This document shows positions 52,559 through 60,239 of a stretch of DNA of 64,000 bases, one piece after another. The translations under genes were made by a program, and so were the position numbers. The notes beneath the pieces were generated by a model. The model was not told the DNA's origin. It searched no databases and worked only from the letters and a program-made list of their open reading frames with translations. Source of the stretch: Lewinellaceae bacterium (lineage in GTDB: Bacteria > Bacteroidota > Bacteroidia > Chitinophagales > Saprospiraceae); contig JACJXW010000004.1 of the NCBI GenBank assembly GCA_020636405.1, positions 2,046,001-2,110,000 on the forward strand, read 5' to 3'. The first letter of the stretch is position 1. Each line of letters begins with the position of its first letter.

Positions 52559-53962
52559 ATGCACCAGAGCAAATTGATAATGGTATTGCGAAAACTTTCC
52601 ACCCGGCAGCTGAGCCGGTTCGGAGCTTTCCTGCAATCGCCCTACTTCAATAAAAATACGGAAAATAACCTGTTTTTTGACTTCCTGAATGCTTTTGCTC
52701 CGGGCTTCGACGGGCCCGGGTTGGAGAAAGCCGCTGTTATGCGGGGAGGAGCACTGGATGAACAGGCCCTGTACTACCGGATGAGCGAATTGATGCAATT
52801 GCTGGAACAATTCCTCGCGCTGGAGTTCCTTCGCGAAAACCCACTGGAAGAACAATGGGCGCTGATGGAAACCTACAACCGTCTGGGGCTGGATAAGCAC
52901 TACAATTCTGCCCGGAAAAGAGCGGAAAAGTTGCTGAGGCATTTTCCCTTTCAGGACGCTGCTTTCCTGCAGGCGCAGTATCGCCTGGCCGAAATGGACA
53001 ACCGGCATGCACAGCAGTATGAGCGCCGACACCGGGAAGAACTGCAGCAGGCCGCCGATGCCCTCGACCGCGCCTACCTGGCGGAGAAGCTCCGGTACAG
53101 CCTGGAAATGGTCAATTCCGCACAGATGCTCGACATTCATTACCACCTTCGGCTGGGAGAACCGGTACTCAGGTGGTTGCAGGAAAATCCTTTTCCGGAC
53201 GCCCCGCGGGTGGATATGTACCTCTATGCGCTGCTGATGTTGCAGGAGCCGGAAGACCAGGAACATTATCGAAAATTGTACCTCCTTCTTCAGCAAAAAG
53301 AACACATCTTGCCGCCGGAAGAACGGAAAAACCTGTACGCCTACCTTCTCAACTATTGCACCCGCCGCATCAACCAATACCGGGACAAGGCCTACTACGG
53401 CCACTTTCTGGACATCAACATGGCCCTGATCGATAAAGGGCTGTTGCTGGAGCAGGGCGCCCTGGCGCCCTGGCGTTATACCAACCTGGTGACGGTAGGG
53501 CTGGTCACCGGCCGGCTGGAATGGGCCTCCCGGTTTTTGGAAAGCTATAAGAACCTGCTGCCGGAAAGCTACCGGGAAAACATCTACAGCTACAACCGGG
53601 CGCACTACCTCTACTACGAGAAACAGTACGAAGAAGCCCAATCCATCCTCATCCAGATCACCCTGCAGGACCTTCTGCTGGCCATCGCCGCCAAAAATCT
53701 GCTGGCCAAGGTCTATTTCGAAACGGGCCAGCAGGAACTCCTCCTGTCTTTTCTGGAGGCCTACCGCATCTACATTTACCGCCAGGAACTGGCTAAACCC
53801 CGGCTCAAGGAACAGGCCCGCAACTTTATCGATTTCACCCGTAAACTCGCCCGGCTCGCACCTTTCGAAAAGGAAAAACGCCGGGCGCTGGCCGATAACC
53901 TGCCTCCCGCCACCGATATTCTGGAACGCGACTGGCTGTTGAGCATGATCCGGCAAGGGTAA
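52559..53962 (+). CDS. Helical-repeat protein of a Bacteroidota-specific family
   Basis: A 467-residue, almost wholly helical cytoplasmic protein rich in Leu, Tyr, Arg and Glu, with TPR-like periodicity (YLYYEKQYEEAQSILIQI; LLAKVYFETGQQELLLSFLE). The N-terminal LSTRQLSRFGAFLQSPYFNKN motif is recurrent in uncharacterised Bacteroidota proteins of this size. No signal peptide or catalytic motif. The Met at residue 8 is an alternative start. A near-match -7 box (CATTTTTG) overlaps the start of the divergent gene. Function unknown. Confidence 0.75.
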   Translation: MHQSKLIMVLRKLSTRQLSRFGAFLQSPYFNKNTENNLFFDFLNAFAPGFDGPGLEKAAVMRGGALDEQALYYRMSELMQLLEQFLALEFLRENPLEEQWALMETYNRLGLDKHYNSARKRAEKLLRHFPFQDAAFLQAQYRLAEMDNRHAQQYERRHREELQQAADALDRAYLAEKLRYSLEMVNSAQMLDIHYHLRLGEPVLRWLQENPFPDAPRVDMYLYALLMLQEPEDQEHYRKLYLLLQQKEHILPPEERKNLYAYLLNYCTRRINQYRDKAYYGHFLDINMALIDKGLLLEQGALAPWRYTNLVTVGLVTGRLEWASRFLESYKNLLPESYRENIYSYNRAHYLYYEKQYEEAQSILIQITLQDLLLAIAAKNLLAKVYFETGQQELLLSFLEAYRIYIYRQELAKPRLKEQARNFIDFTRKLARLAPFEKEKRRALADNLPPATDILERDWLLSMIRQG

Positions 53963-54026
53963 GGGTGAAACCGAAAATCTTTTTAATTTAGGAACACATT
54001 CCGCTTACGTGCATTATTGATATAGT

Positions 54027-54521
54027 ATGCCAAGAGACATCCTTGACCACCTGCCTGGTGAGAATGCCGCCCTGATACCTGCCGGCCGCGGCAGGCGCTT
54101 CTTTGCGTTCGTTATCGACATCCTGCCCATCACCTTGCTTATTGCCTGGGTATTTTATGCCTTCTTCGGTTTCGATGAGGCCCTGGATGGCTACCTGTCC
54201 GATAGAAGCGACATCGAGATGCGCCGGTGGTTCATCGAACAGCGCAACTGGATACGCTCTGTTTCCTTCCTGGCCTGGTTATTCTACTCTGTGGTGATGG
54301 ACGGAGCGCCCTGGCAGGGCACCTTCGGGAAACAATGGATGGGCATAAAGGTCGTGGATGAATTCGGGCAGCCGCTGGGACAGAAGCAATCCCTCGTCCG
54401 CAACCTGGGCAAGGTGCTGTCTTACGTGCCCTTCTCCCTCGGCTTCTTCTGGATCCTGTTCGACAACAAGCGGCAGGGCTGGCACGATAAGATGGCCCGA
54501 ACGTTGGTGGTGGAAAGATGA
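54027..54521 (+). CDS. RDD-family membrane protein
   Basis: A 164-residue integral membrane protein with the RDD signature: GRGRRFFAFVIDILPITLL (Arg, then Asp in helix 1), the loop GKQWMGIKVVDEFGQPLG, and a final WHDKMARTLVV. About three transmembrane helices. RDD proteins are small membrane proteins of mostly unknown function, some linked to ion or compatible-solute transport. It stands 64 bases after the helical-repeat gene and might share its transcript. Confidence 0.88.
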   Translation: MPRDILDHLPGENAALIPAGRGRRFFAFVIDILPITLLIAWVFYAFFGFDEALDGYLSDRSDIEMRRWFIEQRNWIRSVSFLAWLFYSVVMDGAPWQGTFGKQWMGIKVVDEFGQPLGQKQSLVRNLGKVLSYVPFSLGFFWILFDNKRQGWHDKMARTLVVER

Positions 54522-54635
54522 AGGCAGGAAACACGGCAGATGAGGGCTTTTTCCTGTAAGAATATTTTTTTATTCGATATTTGGGTGGATATTTTTCTGG
54601 CTCAGTACTATTTTCGCACAACACAGCAATATTGA

Positions 54636-56291
54636 ATGAAACCTCACTTAATCTGGACCATCCTGCTACTTCTGATGGGGTGGAGTTGTCCATCCGCCTA
54701 TGCCCAATCCTCCTGCTATGAACGGTTCCTTGCCGAAGGGCAACAAGCCTTTTCGGAGTACAACCTGGATATGGCCATTAAAAAATTTAAAGCAGCCAAG
54801 GTTTGTGAAGACAAACCCGCCAGTGACACCATCATCGACCGTTGGATCATTGAGACGGAAGCCAGAGTGCGCCTGATCGCCAACCAGCTTGAAGAGAACC
54901 GCAGAGAACTGGAAAACGCCAAATATGAGCTCGCCCTCACTGATAGCGTCAATGCTTCCATTGCTCATGCGGATAGCCTCCGGGCTGCTGGAGCTTTTGA
55001 TGCCGCGCTGCAACTCTATGAAAAGGCCATCCTACTCGGTGACGAAAACCCGGGGCTGCGCCTCAACCTCCGTCCGGCTTATGCGGCGGCTGAGGCTATT
55101 AGGTTCCGGAAATTGGAACAAGAGCGATCCGATGGCCTGATAGAGAACGGCGATAGCCTGGCCAGCCTTGGGTACTCCTATGCTCTTAACGCATTTGAGA
55201 AATACCATCAGGCATTAGCAATAGGGGCGGACTCCGCTTTGGTGTGGGGCAGGATCAATGGATTGGTGGATAAACTTGAAAATTGCCTGGCCATGGAATG
55301 CTATGCGGATTTCCGGCGCAGCCTAAGGGCCTGGCAGCGGTTTAAACACAGTCTTAATCATAGTTTGAGGCAAACCGCAATAAACATGCGCCTGTCATTA
55401 GCAGAGATCTATATTCGAACCGGGAGAAAAGAAGCCTCACAAATTCACTTGCAATCCATCTACGATTCCAGCCCCTTGTACAACTTTAACCAGGCTTACC
55501 TCTCCCCAGAAGTAAAAGAACTGGCGGACAAGTTGAAACCGGGCAAAAAGAAAAATGAATTAGAGCTTTCTACTCAGTTCTTTCACTTCAATTATCCAGA
55601 TGGGGGGATCTTCTATGACATCACCTCTCGTTATCAGGTGTTGGAAATATCCGGTGAAATAACCAACATATGGGGAGGGCGCCTCCATTACCGGAGATGG
55701 CTGGCCGATTGGGAGTATGCAGGTATTCTCTTAGGAGGTGGGGCTGCGTTCCATCGAACAGCTTTTTTTTCCACCTTGTCCCTTCCAAATGGTTCCCGTG
55801 TTTTCAACCTCAGGCGCGATGTGGAAAGGAATACTTTGTCTCTTCCGTTATTTGCCGAATTATTTTCCGGAGAGCTGGAATCTTTTGCTCTTATTTGTCA
55901 CTTAGGGGCTTCCCTGAATTACTATACGGAACAGTTCGAAGATCGGGTGCTGGTCAATATCGATTTCAAGCGCCCGCCCGATTTATCTACGCCTTTTCCG
56001 GGGATAATGCCTCCATCAACGCACCAACTGTCCTTTGTTAACGACTCCCCACCGCCTCTTCGGCGTTTCCATGGCTTGGGGTATACGTTGTATTTTCAGG
56101 CTAATCTTCGATACGCCATCCGAGAGACAATCTTTCTTACGTTGGGTGCTCATTTACAGGATGAATTTGTTCCGGATGATGAGCCTGCCGGGATCAGTGA
56201 ACAGGACCTGTTTCTAGGAGGGCTATTCAGAGATGGAGAAAAAAATACCCGTACCGTTACACTTAATTTCGGTTTGGGCTACCGCTTCTGA
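54636..56291 (+). CDS. Exported protein: N-terminal helical repeat region, C-terminal beta-barrel-like
   Basis: A 551-residue protein with a signal peptide (PSAYAQ). Residues about 20-310 are helical with TPR-like units (FLAEGQQAFSEYNLDMAIKK; ADSLRAAGAFDAALQLYEKA) and a coiled coil near 75-100. From about 330 to the end the sequence alternates polar and hydrophobic residues and ends in an aromatic YRF, the usual C-terminus of an outer-membrane beta-barrel. No family name can be given. Confidence 0.7.
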   Translation: MKPHLIWTILLLLMGWSCPSAYAQSSCYERFLAEGQQAFSEYNLDMAIKKFKAAKVCEDKPASDTIIDRWIIETEARVRLIANQLEENRRELENAKYELALTDSVNASIAHADSLRAAGAFDAALQLYEKAILLGDENPGLRLNLRPAYAAAEAIRFRKLEQERSDGLIENGDSLASLGYSYALNAFEKYHQALAIGADSALVWGRINGLVDKLENCLAMECYADFRRSLRAWQRFKHSLNHSLRQTAINMRLSLAEIYIRTGRKEASQIHLQSIYDSSPLYNFNQAYLSPEVKELADKLKPGKKKNELELSTQFFHFNYPDGGIFYDITSRYQVLEISGEITNIWGGRLHYRRWLADWEYAGILLGGGAAFHRTAFFSTLSLPNGSRVFNLRRDVERNTLSLPLFAELFSGELESFALICHLGASLNYYTEQFEDRVLVNIDFKRPPDLSTPFPGIMPPSTHQLSFVNDSPPPLRRFHGLGYTLYFQANLRYAIRETIFLTLGAHLQDEFVPDDEPAGISEQDLFLGGLFRDGEKNTRTVTLNFGLGYRF

Positions 56292-56360
56292 AGGTGGCCC
56301 ACCTGGCCTGGCGCTACTGCAGTGTTAAAAATGCCCTTGCTTTCGTATCTTGCTAAAAAA

Positions 56361-57821
56361 ATGAAAGCCCTGAAAATCATAGGGATCACGATGGGCATCC
56401 TGCTCTTCCTGGCAGCAGCGGTGTTGTTCGTACTGTACCAACGCAGTAACATGGAAACCCACGAGTTGGACGAGGCCGCCCGCCGCCAGGCGCCCGGGCA
56501 GTTCATCGAACTGGCCGACGGCCTGTCCCATTACCAGCTGGGCGGGCCGGAGGACGGGCCGGTGGCCGTGCTGATCCATGGGTTCAGCGTGCCTTTGTAC
56601 ATCTGGGAGGCTACCTACCAGCAGCTGGTGGAGGATGGCTTCCGGGTATTGCGGTACGACACTTATGGGCGGGGGTATTCCAGCCGGCCGGACGTTGTTT
56701 ACGATGCCGCGCTTTTTCGCCGGCAATTGCTGGGGTTGATCGAAGGGCTGCAACTCAAAACGCCTGTTCACCTGGCGGCGCTCTCCTTCGGCGGGCCCAT
56801 CGCTGCCGATTTCACCCTTCATCATCCCGAACTGGTGAGCCGGCTGGTGCTCATAGGCCCGGCTTATCAATTGCCGGCTATGGGTATTCCCCGCTGGATG
56901 GCCCACCTGGGCGCCGCACTGCGCAGCGAATCCATGGCCGAAGGACAACTGGGGGATTTCAAATATCCCGGTGAATTCCCCGACTGGGCCGAAAAGTACA
57001 AGGTGCAGATGCAGTACAAAGGCTTTCGGAGGGCACTGCTTTCCACGCTCTATGATTATGGAGCGGATATACCCGCAAATTACACCCGGCTAAATGAACT
57101 GGATAAGGACATCTTTCTGATCTGGGGAAAAGAGGATCAGACGGTGCCGTTCCGGTTCAGCGATTCCATCCGGGCCCGGTTACAGGTGGAATTTCTGCCT
57201 GTTGAGGATGCCGGCCATCTGCCCCATCTCGAAAGGCCGGGCCTGGTAAATCCCCGTATTGCGGATTTTCTTGAAAAAGGAAGAACCGGAAGGCCACCCC
57301 GTGTTTCGGTGTCCGACCCATCTCAGTACCACTCTGCTTTTCTGGAAGAACTGCGGGCCACCAGCCTGTATCCGGGAATTACCCTTCAGGACGACTGGGC
57401 CCTGGTCGACGGCCTGCCGGATACCACTTACTTTCCCAGCACCATCCTGCCGTTGAATACCCCTGTTACCTTTTCGGGGTGCCGGGAAAAGCGTTGCCTG
57501 GAGCTTCAACTGGAGCGCCTAAACCTCACTTCGATCCGCTATCGTTTGAATGCGGAACAATACGCTGCCGGGTATGGATACAGTGAAGATACAGTGTTTC
57601 TGGCCCCTTCCTTCCTGATGGCCTCGGAGGTGGATGAGGAAGAGAAAAGCGGCTCCTCCTATTTTTCAACGGAATACACCGGTGAAAACAACGGCTGCCA
57701 GATGGCCGTCCGACTGGGAGAGAACGATGAGGGCGAACTGGTGGCGAAAGTCCTCTACCGGTGCCCGGAAGGGAAAAAGGAGATCAGCCTGGAAACGGGC
57801 CCAAATTTGTATAAGCAATGA
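56361..57821 (+). CDS. Membrane-anchored alpha/beta hydrolase with C-terminal extension
   Basis: A 487-residue protein from the ATG at 56361 (an in-frame ATG at 56322 is possible). An N-terminal anchor (about 6-27) precedes an alpha/beta-hydrolase domain: oxyanion region LIHGFS (about 71-76), nucleophile Ser 142 in ALSFGG, acid in WGKEDQTVP and His in DAGHLPHLERP. After about residue 320 comes a 165-residue extension of unknown fold with three Cys. The stop overlaps the next ATG by 4 bases (ATGA), so it is coupled to the D-amino-acid-oxidase-like gene. Confidence 0.85.
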   Translation: MKALKIIGITMGILLFLAAAVLFVLYQRSNMETHELDEAARRQAPGQFIELADGLSHYQLGGPEDGPVAVLIHGFSVPLYIWEATYQQLVEDGFRVLRYDTYGRGYSSRPDVVYDAALFRRQLLGLIEGLQLKTPVHLAALSFGGPIAADFTLHHPELVSRLVLIGPAYQLPAMGIPRWMAHLGAALRSESMAEGQLGDFKYPGEFPDWAEKYKVQMQYKGFRRALLSTLYDYGADIPANYTRLNELDKDIFLIWGKEDQTVPFRFSDSIRARLQVEFLPVEDAGHLPHLERPGLVNPRIADFLEKGRTGRPPRVSVSDPSQYHSAFLEELRATSLYPGITLQDDWALVDGLPDTTYFPSTILPLNTPVTFSGCREKRCLELQLERLNLTSIRYRLNAEQYAAGYGYSEDTVFLAPSFLMASEVDEEEKSGSSYFSTEYTGENNGCQMAVRLGENDEGELVAKVLYRCPEGKKEISLETGPNLYKQ

Positions 57822-58759
57822 GCCTGCTGCAACCCATTACCGTCCTAGGCGCCGGCGTTTCCGGCCTGTCTGCCGCTGTGCGCCTCATTGAAGCCGGCCA
57901 TCCGGTGCACATCCTCTCCAAAGAGCCGCCGGAGCGGTCCACCTCTGCCGTGGCGGCTGCCATTTGGTTCCCTTACGAGGCGGAGCCGGTAGAAAAGGCC
58001 AATCGCTGGAGCGCAGAATCTTTTCATGAATTCGTCAAACTGGCCGCTCTTCCCGATACCGGCGTACGGTTGATGGACTTTCTGGTCCTTACCCGCCCGG
58101 GGCTGGACAACAGCTGGAAAGATGGCCTGCCCGCCGGGGCCGTCCGCAAAGCTCATCCGGAGCAACTGCCTCCTGGTTACGAAATGGGGTACCTGGCAAG
58201 GGTGCCGCTGGCGGAAACGCAGATCTATCTGCCCTACCTGCTGGAACGCTTTCGCCAACAGGGCGGAACGATAAAGATCCAGGAAGTGAAAGCGGTGGAG
58301 CCTTTGCTGGAAAAGGGGCACACGGTGGTCAATTGCACCGGCTTGGGTTCCCGGGAATTATTCGGGGATGAATCGGTGTATCCCATTCGTGGGCAGGTGG
58401 TTAAAGTGAAAAAGGAAGCCCCAGTACAATCGATGGTCGACTCCATGGAAAAAGGCCGGTTGGGGTACATTATCGAAAGAAGCGACTGCATCGTGTTGGG
58501 GGGCACGGATTACGACCACGATTACAACCGGGCGCCGGCCGAAAAGGACACTCGAACCATCCTCGAGCGCTGCCGGCAGATGGAACAAAGGCTGGGACAA
58601 CCCCTGGTGTTGCAGGCCCTGGCAGGGTTGCGCCCCAAACGCCCCGCTATCCGGTGTGAAAGAGAGGACGGCCGCAACGTTATTCACAACTATGGCCACG
58701 GGGGCGCCGGTTTTACGGTTTCCTGGGGGTGTGCCGACGAGGTGCTGCGCCTGGTGTAG
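57818..58759 (+). CDS. D-amino-acid oxidase-like FAD-dependent oxidoreductase
   Basis: A 313-residue flavoenzyme of the DAAO/D-aspartate oxidase family. The N-terminal ITVLGAGVSGLSAAVRLIEAG is the FAD dinucleotide-binding fold, followed by the DAAO-typical AAAIWFPYEAEP. The C-terminus has GLRPKRPAIRCE and NYGHGGAGFTVSWGCA, matching the conserved DAAO C-terminal signature. Family role: oxidative deamination of D-amino acids. It is translationally coupled to the hydrolase upstream and lies 102 bases before the P1 peptidase gene. Confidence 0.88.
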   Translation: MSLLQPITVLGAGVSGLSAAVRLIEAGHPVHILSKEPPERSTSAVAAAIWFPYEAEPVEKANRWSAESFHEFVKLAALPDTGVRLMDFLVLTRPGLDNSWKDGLPAGAVRKAHPEQLPPGYEMGYLARVPLAETQIYLPYLLERFRQQGGTIKIQEVKAVEPLLEKGHTVVNCTGLGSRELFGDESVYPIRGQVVKVKKEAPVQSMVDSMEKGRLGYIIERSDCIVLGGTDYDHDYNRAPAEKDTRTILERCRQMEQRLGQPLVLQALAGLRPKRPAIRCEREDGRNVIHNYGHGGAGFTVSWGCADEVLRLV

Positions 58760-58861
58760 CACTCCGCCTGAGAGATAGGGGCTGGAGGAAGGAGGACATT
58801 GAAATAGATTGTAATACAGGGTGGCCATTCTGTAGGGTTACCTTAAAATCGAACCATTGCC

Positions 58862-60016
58862 ATGAGAACTCTTATTTTTTTGCTGCTCCTGTTGATGGGC
58901 AGCCAACTGTCTGCACAACAAGGCCCTATCCAGGCCCGTGCACGTGATATGGGTATACCCTTCGACGGAACTCCCGGCCCCCACAACGCCATTACCGACG
59001 TGCCTGGGGTGAAGGTGGGGTATGCCACCCTGATCGAGGGAGAAGGACGGCTCGAAGTGGGCAAAGGCCCGGTGCGTACCGGTGTGACGGTAGTGCTGCC
59101 TTCCGGCGATTTCAGCTACATGCGCAGTTTTCCTGCTGCCGTTTTTTCTCTCAACGGAATGGGAGAGATGACCGCCGGGCTCTACCTCCAGGATTACCCG
59201 CTGCTTTACGGCCCGATTGGCATCACGAATACCAATAGTGTAGGGGTTGTACGGGACGCTATCGGCAAGTGGTTGTTTGACCACTATTCTACAGGTGGGC
59301 TATTCGATTTCTCCTTCGGGCTGCCTGTTGCCGCCGAGACTTGGGATGGCATGTTAAACGATATCAATGGCCTGCATATTAAGCCGGAACACGTATTCGC
59401 TGCCCTGGATAATGCCCATTCCGGCAGGATCGAGGAAGGTAACGTAGGAGGAGGGACAGGTATGGTGTGTTATGAATTTAAAGGCGGCACGGGTACTTCC
59501 TCCCGGCGTGTCCGTGTTGGTACGGAGGAATACACCATCGGGGTATTGGTGCAGGCCAACTTCGGCCGCCGTCCCAGCCTTACCATTGCCGGTGTGCCGG
59601 TAGGCCGGGAATTGGCCGGACAGATGCCCGAGCTGAAAGAACCGGTGCGTAGTGACGGCTCCATCATCGTCATCGTGGCTACCGACGCTCCACTGCTGCC
59701 CTGGCAGCTGCAACTGGCCGCCAAACGCGTTTCTTTGGGTATCGCCCGAACCGGCTCCTACAGCTCCATGGGGTCCGGCGATATTTTTCTCGCTTTTTCC
59801 ACTGCCGACACCATCCAATGGAACAGCAATTTGGACGAGCTGGACGCTTTGCTCAACCCTATCTTCCAAGCCACCGTCGAAGCTACTGAGGAGTCCATTA
59901 TCAATGCCATGGTGGCGGCAGAGGCCATGGCGGGGATCAACGGCAATATCATTCATGCTCTGCCTCATGAACGGTTGCGGGAGATCCTGAAACTATATAA
60001 CCGCCTGGTGGAGTAA
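58862..60016 (+). CDS. P1-family (DmpA-like) N-terminal nucleophile aminopeptidase
   Basis: A 384-residue exported Ntn hydrolase (signal ending QLSAQ). The DmpA hallmarks are present: NAITDVPGVKVGYATL, then EGNVGGGTGMVCYEFKGG and the self-cleavage region GTSSRRVRVG, where Ser 213 or 214 should become the nucleophile after autoproteolysis. DmpA-type enzymes act as L-aminopeptidases and D-amino-acid esterases/amidases. Its position after a D-amino-acid oxidase-like gene suggests a role in D-amino-acid peptide turnover, which is inference. Confidence 0.9.
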   Translation: MRTLIFLLLLLMGSQLSAQQGPIQARARDMGIPFDGTPGPHNAITDVPGVKVGYATLIEGEGRLEVGKGPVRTGVTVVLPSGDFSYMRSFPAAVFSLNGMGEMTAGLYLQDYPLLYGPIGITNTNSVGVVRDAIGKWLFDHYSTGGLFDFSFGLPVAAETWDGMLNDINGLHIKPEHVFAALDNAHSGRIEEGNVGGGTGMVCYEFKGGTGTSSRRVRVGTEEYTIGVLVQANFGRRPSLTIAGVPVGRELAGQMPELKEPVRSDGSIIVIVATDAPLLPWQLQLAAKRVSLGIARTGSYSSMGSGDIFLAFSTADTIQWNSNLDELDALLNPIFQATVEATEESIINAMVAAEAMAGINGNIIHALPHERLREILKLYNRLVE

Positions 60017-60156
60017 GCGGATATCAGTACGCCACTAAGTTTTTCTTTAGGGCCTACCTTTCGCCCCTGAGGTGCGGAAGGTATACTCCCGGCCTCAGAT
60101 GTCCTGGCATTGGAGCCTCGAATAAAACAGGAATCATACCGAATTTTTTAAATGCA

Positions 60157-60194
60157 CGAGGCTCACCTAAAGCTAATACTTCAGGTGAGCCTCG
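60157..60194. terminator. 12-bp perfect inverted repeat between convergent genes
   Basis: CGAGGCTCACCT (60157-60168) and AGGTGAGCCTCG (60183-60194) pair perfectly around 14 bases, between the P1 peptidase and M43 protease stops. Both flanks are A/T-rich, so a bidirectional terminator is plausible. Confidence 0.55.
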
Positions 60195-60239
60195 CGAAAT
60201 ATTTCAGCCCGCTAAGCCGGGTGAAATTCACTCATTCCC

